Part shown: positions 1 to 6,507 of the stretch, one piece after another | Numbering within the stretch: the stretch's first letter is position 1 | How the letters are laid out: every line of letters starts with the position of its first letter | Assembly (NCBI GenBank): GCA_012521935.1 | Contig: JAAYLJ010000106.1 | Coordinates: 1-6,849, forward strand | DNA from: Campylobacteraceae bacterium | GTDB lineage: Bacteria; Campylobacterota; Campylobacteria; Campylobacterales; Campylobacteraceae | Length of the DNA: 6,849 nucleotides | Reading direction: 5' to 3' | Notes under the pieces: model-generated | Told to the model about the DNA's origin: nothing | What the model saw: only the letters and a program-made list of their open reading frames with translations | Databases searched by the model: none | Position numbers and translations under genes: made by a program

Positions 1-802
1 CGCCTTCTCCGTCCTTTACTATCTCAAGGGCAAGTTGTTTTGTAAGAAAAGCTAGAGCTTCACTAAAAGCATCCTCATTAAAAACTCCGCTTTTTCCACT
101 ACTTAGTAGCATAACTGTATCGTTTGTGGAAGTGTCTCCATCAACACTTATGGCATTAAAAGAGTATTTGATAGCTTCTTTTAAAGCTTCATCTGCAAAA
201 CCAACTGGGATTTTAGCATCAGTACAGATGAAGCAAAGCATTGTTGCCATGGCAGGATTTATCATGCCAGCTCCCTTGCAAATCGCAGCTATGTGAAAAA
301 ATTCTCCATTTTCTAACTCAACCTTTAAGCACAACTCTTTTTTAAAGCTATCTGTTGTCATTATGGCTCTTGCAACACCATTAGAATCACAAGAATTAAA
401 ATCAAATCTATCAAAAGCAGAGGTTATTTTCTCTTTATTTAATCTATATCCTATGACGCCAGTTGAGCTCATAATAGGGTTTTTAAGCTCTATTTTTTCG
501 CCCAGTGCTTTAAAAATCTCTTCAATGTCCAAAACCCCAGCATCTCCAGTTAGAGCATTTGCATTTTTAGAGTTTAGAAGAAGAAAGTTTGTTTTAAAAT
601 CTTTTGGGTACTTTTTAAAATGAACAATGGGCGCAGCTTGAAAACTATTTGAAGTAAAAAGAGCACTTACTTCAAGCTCTTCATCGCTTCTTATAAAGCC
701 CAAATCATTATCTTTGTCCGCTTTTAAGCCACAGTTTATCCCACCACAAAAAAATCCCTCAACATTTTCCAATCCGCCTTTAATGGGGTAAAAACTAAAC
801 AT
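1..802 (-). CDS. argJ: ArgJ, bifunctional glutamate N-acetyltransferase / ornithine acetyltransferase (partial, C-terminus missing)
   Basis: The product transfers acetyl groups between N-acetylornithine and glutamate, and in some species also uses acetyl-CoA, in cytoplasmic arginine synthesis. I translated the minus strand from the ATG at 802-800 and obtained 267 residues with no stop before the left edge; the family is about 400 residues, so roughly the last third is missing. Recognisable ArgJ motifs are NSKNANALTG (77-86), SSTGVIG (112-118), AIMTTD (146-151), KGAGMINPAMATML (176-189) and SVDGDTSTNDT (219-229). Thr187 in MATM matches the threonine at which ArgJ precursors cleave themselves into alpha and beta chains and which then serves as the nucleophile, so the cleavage site is intact. 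The start overlaps the end of the upstream channel gene by 8 bp, suggesting translational coupling in an rpmB-channel-argJ operon. Whether it is mono- or bifunctional cannot be read from the sequence. Confidence 0.95.
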   Translation of the reverse strand, partial: MFSFYPIKGGLENVEGFFCGGINCGLKADKDNDLGFIRSDEELEVSALFTSNSFQAAPIVHFKKYPKDFKTNFLLLNSKNANALTGDAGVLDIEEIFKALGEKIELKNPIMSSTGVIGYRLNKEKITSAFDRFDFNSCDSNGVARAIMTTDSFKKELCLKVELENGEFFHIAAICKGAGMINPAMATMLCFICTDAKIPVGFADEALKEAIKYSFNAISVDGDTSTNDTVMLLSSGKSGVFNEDAFSEALAFLTKQLALEIVKDGEG

Positions 803-1934
803 ACTTAATTTCCTCTGGTTTATTTTTCTTTTTTATAACTCTTTTAGCGCTTGCTATATTTTCGCTAGTTCCAACTAAAAGCAGACTACTATTTGTTCCT
901 ATTAATAGATCTTTATTTGGCATTGCAACAAATTTTCCATTTTCATCTTTAATGCCAACTATGCTTACATTGGTAAGTTCTCTAAGTCTTGCATCTTTTA
1001 TCTTTTTAAACCTAAGCCAAGAGTGCTCAGGTACCAAAACTTCCTCCATATCTATGGGGCTATTTTTTCTATGCAAATAAGACTCAATCATATTTTCCAT
1101 ATCTGGCCTTAACGCCATAGTGCTAAGCCTTTGAGCCACAAGCTTTGATGGAGAAACTACAAAATCAGCTCCAAGTTTTTTTAACTTTTCTACATCAAGC
1201 TCACTTATGGCATTTGCCATTATTTGGTATGGTTTTTTAAGTCCTAGTTCCTTTTCATAAAGCCTTGTAGAGGCTATTAAAGCGATATTATCAGCTATGT
1301 TTTCACTCAAAGTTACCATCCCTTTAGCGCTTGAGAGATGAGATTTAAGCAAGGCTTCATGAGCATGTGGTTCTGCTTGAATGAAGTATGGATACCTATT
1401 TTTAACAGCAATTTTTTGTATGGAAGGGTTTGGATCAACAACCACAAAAGGAATATGGTTTTCCAAAAACTGCTTTGAAAGTTGAGTGGTAAACTCATTT
1501 TGATAACAGATGACAAAGTGGTTTTTGAGTCTCGCGATTTTATAGAGCATGTTTCTTTCCTTAAGCACTTGTATAAGCTCGCCTTTGCTAATTACTTGAA
1601 TCAAAACACCAATAGAAAATGAAAATACGCCAAATCCTACAATGATTAAAGTAACGGTAAAAAGCCTTCCAAGCTCAGATATATGAGCAGTTTCACCAAA
1701 TCCAACGGTGGTAAAAGTGATACCTGTTTGATAAACTGCATCTGAAAGCGACATATTGTCGATAAATATATAGCCTAAAGTTCCAAACATCATGGCTAAA
1801 ACTACCGAAATGATTGGAACTCTAAAGGGTTTAAGTTGCTGATATAGCTCAGTATTTAAGTTAATTTCAGGGGAGGTCCTCTCAGACCAATTGAGGAATT
1901 TTTTTAGTTTTTGCCAAGTTGTTGGCTTAGACAC
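795..1934 (-). CDS. Two-TM potassium channel with cytoplasmic RCK/TrkA-N and TrkA-C domains
   Basis: This 379-residue inner-membrane protein resembles MthK-type potassium channels. Membrane segments lie at about 37-58 and 89-115, flanking a pore helix and the selectivity filter TVGFGE (76-81), a TVGYGD variant. A glycine-rich hinge (GFGVFSFSIG, 100-109) sits in the second segment. The cytoplasmic part holds a TrkA-N/RCK-like domain (about 138-265) and a TrkA-C-like domain (about 295-367). The usual Rossmann glycine motif after the first beta strand is replaced: VICYQNEFT (141-149) stands where a GxGxxG is expected, although the VVVD (164-167) after the second strand is kept. The start is GTG, supported by an AGAGG ribosome site six bases upstream (1941-1945). 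It lies 21 bp after rpmB and overlaps argJ by 8 bp. The family includes the H. pylori channel HpKchA, which I recall also being next to rpmB; orthology is inferred. Confidence 0.9.
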   Translation of the reverse strand: MSKPTTWQKLKKFLNWSERTSPEINLNTELYQQLKPFRVPIISVVLAMMFGTLGYIFIDNMSLSDAVYQTGITFTTVGFGETAHISELGRLFTVTLIIVGFGVFSFSIGVLIQVISKGELIQVLKERNMLYKIARLKNHFVICYQNEFTTQLSKQFLENHIPFVVVDPNPSIQKIAVKNRYPYFIQAEPHAHEALLKSHLSSAKGMVTLSENIADNIALIASTRLYEKELGLKKPYQIMANAISELDVEKLKKLGADFVVSPSKLVAQRLSTMALRPDMENMIESYLHRKNSPIDMEEVLVPEHSWLRFKKIKDARLRELTNVSIVGIKDENGKFVAMPNKDLLIGTNSSLLLVGTSENIASAKRVIKKKNKPEEIKYV

Positions 1935-1945
1935 TAAAAGCCTCT
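1932..1945 (-). promoter_or_regulatory. Ribosome binding site and GTG start of the potassium channel gene
   Basis: On the minus strand AGAGG (1945-1941) is followed by six bases and then GTG (1934-1932). No in-frame ATG lies nearby and the reading frame continues directly into the channel protein, so this site decides the start. The Shine-Dalgarno lies immediately after the hairpin that spans the rpmB stop codon. Confidence 0.7.
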
Positions 1946-1970
1946 AAAACGCAATTTATGCGTTTTTTTT
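1946..1970. terminator. Hairpin over the rpmB stop codon, terminator-like, stronger on the plus strand
   Basis: The arms AAAACGCA (1946-1953) and TGCGTTTT (1959-1966) are perfectly complementary (8 bp) around a 5-base loop. Read on the plus strand the hairpin is followed by more T (1963-1970 is T8), the form of an intrinsic terminator, although no plus-strand gene precedes it. Read on the minus strand, the direction of rpmB, the U run is only four bases and part of the stem, followed by AGAGG, so it would be a weak or partial terminator. The rpmB stop codon lies across its loop, so a terminating ribosome would cover it. Function is inferred. Confidence 0.5.
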
Positions 1971-2144
1971 CATAGTTCGTAGCGTTGAGGCTGCGACTTT
2001 TATCTTTCTTGTAGATCCATCTTCTAAAGTTACTCTTATGGTTCGTAAATTTGGAAGAAATCTTCTTTTTGTCTTATTGTTTGCGTGACTTACGCTATTT
2101 CCAACCATAGGGCCTTTGCCTGTTATTGCACATCTTCTTGCCAT
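1956..2144 (-). CDS. rpmB: 50S ribosomal protein L28
   Basis: This 62-residue basic protein is a normal-length bacterial L28, a component of the large ribosomal subunit. Family features are the start MARRCAITGKGPMVGNSVSHANNKTKRRF and the TIRVTLEDGSTRKIKVAASTLRTM stretch, quoted here in shortened sense as residues 1-29 and 35-58. Only one cysteine (Cys5) is present, so the zinc-ribbon cysteines found in some L28 paralogues are absent. An AAGGAAA ribosome site lies six to eight bases before the ATG. A perfect extended -10 (TGTTATAAT) lies about 75 bases upstream, giving a leader of roughly 69 nt. It is the first gene of the leftward operon, 21 bp ahead of the channel gene, with a terminator-like hairpin over its stop codon that may lower readthrough. 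Confidence 0.97.
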   Translation of the reverse strand: MARRCAITGKGPMVGNSVSHANNKTKRRFLPNLRTIRVTLEDGSTRKIKVAASTLRTMKKNA

Positions 2145-2166
2145 TTTTGTTTCCTTAAAATTTTGA

Positions 2167-2183
2167 CTATTTTACCAAAATAG
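2167..2183 (-). promoter_or_regulatory. Small inverted repeat in the rpmB leader
   Basis: The arms CTATTTT (2167-2173) and AAAATAG (2177-2183) pair perfectly over seven bases around a 3-base loop. The element lies in the inferred 5' untranslated leader of rpmB, about 10 bases upstream of its Shine-Dalgarno. It is AT-rich and may be a minor RNA hairpin or chance; no role is known to me. Confidence 0.3.
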
Positions 2184-2219
2184 ACCATAAGTTGATCTTA
2201 GAGGTTTATAAAAGCGCGG

Positions 2220-2228
2220 ATTATAACA
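2220..2228 (-). promoter_or_regulatory. Extended -10 promoter of the rpmB operon
   Basis: On the minus strand the sequence reads TGTTATAAT, a perfect match to an extended sigma-70 -10 element (TGn plus TATAAT). No clear -35 is seen; AT-rich sequence lies upstream, as is usual for sigma-70 promoters in Campylobacter and Helicobacter. Transcription is expected to start near 2213. Confidence 0.75.
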
Positions 2229-2254
2229 TAAAAAAGTTTTGTTGTAAATATCTA

Positions 2255-2280
2255 CCATAAAATTCAATCCTATTTTATGG
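2255..2280. repeat. Perfect 9-bp inverted repeat between divergent promoters, candidate operator
   Basis: CCATAAAAT (2255-2263) and ATTTTATGG (2272-2280) are exact reverse complements separated by eight bases. The repeat lies just upstream of the -10 of the rightward genes, over its -35 region, and about 25 bp upstream of the -10 of rpmB. This position would suit a regulator controlling either or both promoters. No T run follows on either strand that would make it a terminator. The binding protein is unknown. Confidence 0.5.
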
Positions 2281-2286
2281 AATGAG

Positions 2287-2295
2287 TGCTATTAT
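2287..2295 (+). promoter_or_regulatory. Extended -10 promoter of the HDOD-to-dnaQ genes
   Basis: TGCTATTAT fits an extended -10 (TGn plus TATTAT). Transcription would start near 2302, giving a short leader of about 18 bases that contains a weak AGAGA ribosome site before the ATG at 2320. TGTATAAA at 2296-2303 is an alternative. No -35 is recognisable. Confidence 0.5.
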
Positions 2296-2319
2296 TGTAT
2301 AAAAAAAATAGAGAAAAAT

Positions 2320-3120
2320 ATGATTACAAATAGTGATTTAGACAGATACATTGCCTCAATTCCCTCACTTCCAAAAGTAGTAAGAGATTGTGTAAAAGCG
2401 CTAAATGATGGGGATTTAGTGGCTGCTGCTAATTTTGCAAAAGAGGATAAAGCCTTAATGTTTTACCTAAAAGACATAGTCAATAAACCAATATATGGCT
2501 TTAGAACTGAGATAAAAGATGCCAATCAACTTTTTGGAATACTAGGCTTAGGCAGAGCTAGGCAAATTTTGCAAGCTTACTACACCAAGCTTATCTCTCC
2601 AACTAAATGGGAAGTTTTTGAGTTAAATAGTCAAGTTTTTCAAGAATTTCAAGCAGATTTGATGGTTAAATGGGGAAATATTTTATCTTTTTGTAAAAAT
2701 AACGATAGTGAGGTTTTAAAAACCGCCTCTATCATTCCCGCTGCCCTAGCCGCAGCAGAAGCGATATTTAGGGAACATTTAGAGACTTTGAATGTTTTAA
2801 AATCCCAACATGCTTTTAGCTATGACTATATTTTAAAAAAGACAACAGGATATAATTTTAAAGATATCATTATCCAAATAGCTAAAAAATGGGAGTTAAC
2901 AAGCAAAAGTGTTGAGTTTGTAGAGCTACTTTATGAAGATGAATACAAAAATGACACTGTTGAGTACTTAAAACTTTTAATTCAGTACGAATTAAGCAGG
3001 CCAAACTTAATGCAAAGTGGGGCAAATGATCTATTTGAATTTGATAGTTTTGCAAATGAAGAGCTCATAGAAAATTTTTACAAAATCATTGAAAAGGCAG
3101 AGAGTGAGGCCAATAGTTAA
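2320..3120 (+). CDS. HDOD-domain signalling protein
   Basis: This 266-residue cytoplasmic protein has an HDOD-type domain in its N-terminal half. Matching segments are IPSLPKV (14-20), PIYGFRTEI (57-65, corresponding to the family's NSAFYG-like stretch) and ILGLGRARQI (74-83, the LGL-x-x-R stretch). HDOD proteins are relatives of HD phosphohydrolases without the metal site; they act in signalling and are often found with chemotaxis, cyclic-di-GMP or regulatory genes. No HD metal dyad is visible, and a region resembling the family's GLLHDIG stretch is replaced by ASIIPAALAAAE (136-147). The C-terminal third (about 195-266) is acidic and helical and I cannot assign it. No membrane segment or signal peptide is seen. 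The gene begins a rightward operon and its end overlaps the CheX-like gene by 17 bp with the preferred start, so the two products are probably made together. Its ligand or partner is unknown. Confidence 0.8.
   Translation: MITNSDLDRYIASIPSLPKVVRDCVKALNDGDLVAAANFAKEDKALMFYLKDIVNKPIYGFRTEIKDANQLFGILGLGRARQILQAYYTKLISPTKWEVFELNSQVFQEFQADLMVKWGNILSFCKNNDSEVLKTASIIPAALAAAEAIFREHLETLNVLKSQHAFSYDYILKKTTGYNFKDIIIQIAKKWELTSKSVEFVELLYEDEYKNDTVEYLKLLIQYELSRPNLMQSGANDLFEFDSFANEELIENFYKIIEKAESEANS
3094..3106 (+). promoter_or_regulatory. Ribosome binding site and GTG start of the CheX-like gene
   Basis: AAGG (3094-3097), six bases, then GTG (3104-3106). This favours GTG 3104 over the in-frame TTG at 3089, which has no Shine-Dalgarno in front of it. 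The site lies within the last codons of the HDOD gene, so translation is likely coupled. Confidence 0.65.
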
Positions 3121-4495
3121 GAAAAATTTAGCTGTTTTTTATCCACAAGGTTTTTTAGATGGCCAGAGTGCAAAAATGGTTATCGAGCAGCAAGATGGTG
3201 CATATCTTTTAGAAAAAAGACCAGAATTTACTCTAGTTTCTTTAAAAAAAATAGTTTTTTTCAATAAAAGAGGTTTAGACATCATCGTTGAAGAACTCTT
3301 AAAAGTAGGAGAAAAAATTGGAGCAGTCATAGGCTTTTGCGATTATGATTTTAAAAAATATAAGATGATTTTAGATATGTATCAACGAAATTTCAATTTT
3401 TCGCTATTTGAAACCAGTGAAATCGCCACTTTATTTATGAATGGAGCTTCTAGTAAAAACTTAGAAGAGAAAAAAATCATTGTTTATAGTGAAGATAGCG
3501 AGCAGAAAAACCATCTCATAATTGAACTTTACGAAAGAGGCTACAAACCCTTTGTTCCAAAAAGCTTAAATGAGTTTAAGACTTTAAGGAAAGATTATGA
3601 TTTTGCCATTTCTCACTCATATATCGACTTTTTAAATAGGCCTGTTCAAGCTCATATAAAAGAGAATGTGATTGTCTATACACTAAAAGATTTTGTAGAT
3701 TCAACTTTGAGTGAAAAGTTTGACATGAGGTATCATGAAAACTCCTTAAAAGTTGGTTTTGTCTTTTTTCTTTTTAATGCGCACAATGTTTCATCGATGA
3801 ATATCCATGGAGTTAATTTTTTAGCAAAACTCTCAACCGCAGCAGCTGAATATAGTGCTACAATCGCGATTTGCGGACTAACTAGCCAAAGCATTACAAG
3901 TGCTTTACAAAATGATTTAGAAGATGCAGGCATACTGCTTTATCCTTCTATGAAAGATTTTTTTGACGATAAAACTCTTTTAAATGAGAGCAAAGGAGGG
4001 GCAATTAGCGGTACAAAAAAAGAGCATATTACTAAGCAGTTAGTAGAAATCCTTCCCATTGTAACCCAAACTGCCATGAGTACGGTTGAAGTCATGACTA
4101 AGTTAAAAGTTGTTAAAAAATCTCTTAAAATAGAGCCTTTAACACTAGAAGAGAGTAGTTCAAATATGGGCGTTGCCATAGCTTTTTATGGCGATTTAAA
4201 TGGTTTGCTTATATTAATTTTTGAAGAAGAGCTTGCTAAAAGAGCATGTAAAGTTTTTCTTGAAGAGTTAGAGCCATCAAGAGAGGATCTTTTAGATGCT
4301 CTTGGCGAATTTGTAAATATTATTGGTGGAAAATTTGTGCAACAAATGCAGAAAAAACAGTGTAAAATTGACATTACAATGCCAAGAACTTTTGATAATA
4401 CCTCTAAAATTCTTCAAAACAAAAAAGATAAAAAAGGTGCTCAAATCAACTTTAGTGTTGATGGTAAAGATTTGACCCTCTTTTTAACTAGATAA
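3104..4495 (+). CDS. Multidomain signalling protein with C-terminal CheX/CheC-like phosphatase domain
   Basis: Read from GTG 3104 this is a 463-residue cytoplasmic protein; a TTG at 3089 would add five residues. The C-terminal 150 residues match the CheC/CheX/FliY phosphatase fold: the motif D-x3-E-x2-N-x21-P is present as Asp398, Glu402, Asn405 and Pro427, so catalytic residues that dephosphorylate CheY-P appear intact. The remainder is read only from pattern. Residues about 5-110 look STAS-like (FYPQGFLDG, then VSLKKIVFFNKRGLDII). Residues about 122-205 have a response-regulator-like rhythm (KKIIVYSEDSEQK) but no phosphorylatable Asp where DFAISHSY ends its third strand. Residues about 215-290 look like a second STAS-like unit (FNAHNVSSMNIHGVNFL). 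It overlaps the HDOD gene and precedes rpe by 8 bp. A role in chemotaxis signal termination is an inference; the N-terminal domain calls are tentative. Confidence 0.75.
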   Translation: MRPIVKKNLAVFYPQGFLDGQSAKMVIEQQDGAYLLEKRPEFTLVSLKKIVFFNKRGLDIIVEELLKVGEKIGAVIGFCDYDFKKYKMILDMYQRNFNFSLFETSEIATLFMNGASSKNLEEKKIIVYSEDSEQKNHLIIELYERGYKPFVPKSLNEFKTLRKDYDFAISHSYIDFLNRPVQAHIKENVIVYTLKDFVDSTLSEKFDMRYHENSLKVGFVFFLFNAHNVSSMNIHGVNFLAKLSTAAAEYSATIAICGLTSQSITSALQNDLEDAGILLYPSMKDFFDDKTLLNESKGGAISGTKKEHITKQLVEILPIVTQTAMSTVEVMTKLKVVKKSLKIEPLTLEESSSNMGVAIAFYGDLNGLLILIFEEELAKRACKVFLEELEPSREDLLDALGEFVNIIGGKFVQQMQKKQCKIDITMPRTFDNTSKILQNKKDKKGAQINFSVDGKDLTLFLTR

Positions 4496-4503
4496 GGAAA
4501 AAA

Positions 4504-5145
4504 ATGTATGTAGCTCCAAGCATTTTATCTGCTGATTTTGGCAGGTTAGATGAAGAGGTAAGAGCGATTTGTGATGCAGGATGTGATCTTGTGCATGTTG
4601 ATGTGATGGATGGGCATTTTGTACCAAATATGACTATAGGGCCAGTTGTAGTTTCAGCTGTAGCTAAGGCAGCATCTAAGCCACTTGATATTCATTTAAT
4701 GGTTCAAAACAATAATTTTTTTGTAGATCTTTTTGCCCCACTTAAACCAAAGTTTTTGTCATTTCACATTGAAGAGGAGAAGCATCCTCATAGGCTCATT
4801 CAAAAGATTAGAGATTTTGGAATAAGTCCTGGTATTGTACTAAATCCACATACTCCGCCAGAAACCATAGAATTTATCTTAAATGAGATAGATTTAGTTT
4901 TAATAATGAGTGTAAATCCAGGTTTTGGTGGGCAAAGTTTTATTCCTAGTTCATTAGAAAAGATAAGAAGATTAAGAGAGATGATAGATAAAAAAGGTGC
5001 CAAAGTTCTCATTGAAGTTGATGGGGGCATAAATGGCTTAAATGTAAGAGAGGTAGAAGAGGCAGGAGTGGACATTGTAGTTGCTGGGAATTATGTTTTT
5101 AGCTCGCACGATTATGCTCATGCCATAGCTTCATTAAGAGTCTAA
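4504..5145 (+). CDS. rpe: Ribulose-phosphate 3-epimerase
   Basis: This cytoplasmic TIM-barrel enzyme interconverts ribulose 5-phosphate and xylulose 5-phosphate in the pentose phosphate pathway. Its 213 residues are the normal length. Signature segments are APSILSADFGRL (4-15), HVDVMDGHFVPN (31-42), DIHLMV (62-67), MSVNPGFGGQSF (135-146) and EVDGGIN (171-177). The metal ligands and catalytic acids fall at His31, Asp33, His64 and Asp173. In the phosphate-binding loop VAGNYVFS (193-200) Asn replaces the Ser usual in VAGSA/YIF, a mild variation. A TAAGGA ribosome site overlaps the stop codon of the upstream gene, eight bases before the ATG. Its stop overlaps the start of trpF by one base (TAATG), giving translational coupling. 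Confidence 0.97.
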   Translation: MYVAPSILSADFGRLDEEVRAICDAGCDLVHVDVMDGHFVPNMTIGPVVVSAVAKAASKPLDIHLMVQNNNFFVDLFAPLKPKFLSFHIEEEKHPHRLIQKIRDFGISPGIVLNPHTPPETIEFILNEIDLVLIMSVNPGFGGQSFIPSSLEKIRRLREMIDKKGAKVLIEVDGGINGLNVREVEEAGVDIVVAGNYVFSSHDYAHAIASLRV

Positions 5146-5732
5146 TGAGAGTTAAAATTTGCGGAATCACTAAACTTGAAGATGCCCAAGTAGCCATTGA
5201 GTGCGGAGCGGACGCTTTAGGGTTTGTTTTTTATGAAAAATCACCAAGATACATAACTCCTAAAGCGGCAAAAGAGATCATAAAAAACTTACCACCTTTT
5301 GTTGAAAAAGTTGGGCTTTTTGTAAATGAAAAGATGAAAAATATTGATGAAATCTCTTTTGGGGCAAAACTAACTTTAGCGCAGCTTCACTGGGAGGTCT
5401 CATTAGATGAGATTAAGAGTTTAAAAACTCCATATTTACAAGTCGTAAGAGCTAAAAATAAAGAGGATATTTTTAAACTTCAAGATGAATATAGATTAGT
5501 TGATGCATTTGTAAAAGAGTATGGCGGAGTTGGAAAAAAGCTTGATTTATCGTGGTTTGATGAAATAGATTGTAGAAAAATCATCTTAGCTGGTGGATTA
5601 GAAGCAAAAGATTTAAAAGAGATAAAAAAGATGGGATTTTACGGCGTAGATGTGAGTAGCGGGGTTGAAAAGTCTAAAGGCATTAAAGATCATAAAAAAA
5701 TTGAAGAGTTTATAAGAGCGCTTAAGGGATGA
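5145..5732 (+). CDS. trpF: Phosphoribosylanthranilate isomerase
   Basis: This (beta/alpha)8 enzyme isomerises N-(5-phosphoribosyl)anthranilate to CdRP, the third step of tryptophan synthesis. At 195 residues it is a normal, slightly short member. Motifs are KICGIT (4-9), ADALGFVFYEKSPRYI (22-37), VGLFVN (56-61), LVDAF (118-122), ILAGGL (147-152) and DVSSGVE (169-175). The catalytic base and acid are Cys6 and Asp120, with substrate-binding Arg35 also present. Two family positions deviate: QLHG is QLHW (Trp83) and GGTG is GGVG (127-130). The gene sits away from any other trp gene in this window, between rpe and dnaQ. Its start overlaps rpe by one base and its stop overlaps dnaQ by four, so the three are probably one transcript. 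Confidence 0.95.
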   Translation: MRVKICGITKLEDAQVAIECGADALGFVFYEKSPRYITPKAAKEIIKNLPPFVEKVGLFVNEKMKNIDEISFGAKLTLAQLHWEVSLDEIKSLKTPYLQVVRAKNKEDIFKLQDEYRLVDAFVKEYGGVGKKLDLSWFDEIDCRKIILAGGLEAKDLKEIKKMGFYGVDVSSGVEKSKGIKDHKKIEEFIRALKG

Positions 5733-6487
5733 ATGAACTTGAAAAAATAGCCCTAGAGCTAGCAAAAGGTGAAATGAGTAAGGATGAACTAGCATTTAAG
5801 ATAGCGCAAATTGACTCACTTGTCTTGCCTGAAGATGAAAATTTTGAGTCATTACACTTAATGGGACTTCCGATTTTAAACCTAGATGAAGATCTTTTGA
5901 CGCTAAGTACGAAAATATCTCCCTATGAAAAACAAAGATACTGCATTGTAGATTTAGAAACCTCAGCTAGCAACATAGAGTCTGGCCAAATCATAGAAAT
6001 AGGCGCAGTTATGATTGAAGATGGAGAAGAGGTGGCCAAGTTTGACTCTTTAGTTCATGCAAAAGCAATCCCAGAAGTTATCCAAAATCTAACAGGGATT
6101 ACACCAAGTTTAGTTGAAGATGCCCCCTCAGTTGGATCTGTTCTTGAGCAGTTTAGGTTATTTTTAGGAGAGGCTGTATTTGTAGCACATAATGTTAAGT
6201 TTGATTATGGTTTTTTGTCTGATTCTATGCAAAAACAAGGCTTTGGCCCACTTTTAAATAGAAAACTTTGCACCATAAATCTAGCTAGAAAAACCATCAA
6301 AGCACAAAAATATGGGCTAGATTTTCTAAGAGAATTTTTAAACATAAATGAAGTAGGAAGACACCGCGCATTAGCTGATGCACAAAGCGCTATGATTATT
6401 TTTAAAAAAGCTTTGGAAAATGTACCACCAGTCATTAAGACAACCGAGGATCTTATAAATTTTACAACCTCAAAATTAAAGTTGTAA
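5729..6487 (+). CDS. dnaQ: DNA polymerase III epsilon subunit-like 3'-5' exonuclease (DEDDh family)
   Basis: The 252-residue protein is a proofreading-type 3'-5' exonuclease related to the epsilon subunit of DNA polymerase III. The DEDDh motifs are complete: VDLETS with Asp75 and Glu77 (ExoI), HNVKFD with Asp159 (ExoII) and RHRALADA with His212 and Asp217 (ExoIII). About 65 residues precede the exonuclease core; E. coli DnaQ starts almost at ExoI, so this is an N-terminal extension of unknown role. The ATG at 5729 overlaps the trpF stop codon (ATGA). AAGGG immediately abuts it, too close for a standard ribosome site, so coupling to trpF is likely. An in-frame ATG at 5774 (Met16), with AAGG four bases before, is an alternative start. 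The family also contains non-replicative exonucleases, so the link to the polymerase core is inferred. Confidence 0.88.
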   Translation: MNELEKIALELAKGEMSKDELAFKIAQIDSLVLPEDENFESLHLMGLPILNLDEDLLTLSTKISPYEKQRYCIVDLETSASNIESGQIIEIGAVMIEDGEEVAKFDSLVHAKAIPEVIQNLTGITPSLVEDAPSVGSVLEQFRLFLGEAVFVAHNVKFDYGFLSDSMQKQGFGPLLNRKLCTINLARKTIKAQKYGLDFLREFLNINEVGRHRALADAQSAMIIFKKALENVPPVIKTTEDLINFTTSKLKL

Positions 6488-6507
6488 GTTTTTCATTTAT
6501 AAAATAC

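Noticed and set aside
363..623. 86-residue open frame on the plus strand
   Set aside because: It lies entirely antisense to argJ, whose conserved motifs are read on the minus strand across the same bases; no family resemblance.
3089..3103. TTG start for the CheX-like gene
   Set aside because: In frame but with no Shine-Dalgarno; GTG at 3104 has AAGG at ideal spacing. Kept only as an alternative.
3733..4374. Three minus-strand open frames of 62-79 residues (3733-3933, 3940-4179, 4186-4374)
   Set aside because: All are shadows of the CheX-like coding sequence, rich in Ser, Lys and Phe as expected from reversed AT-rich codons.
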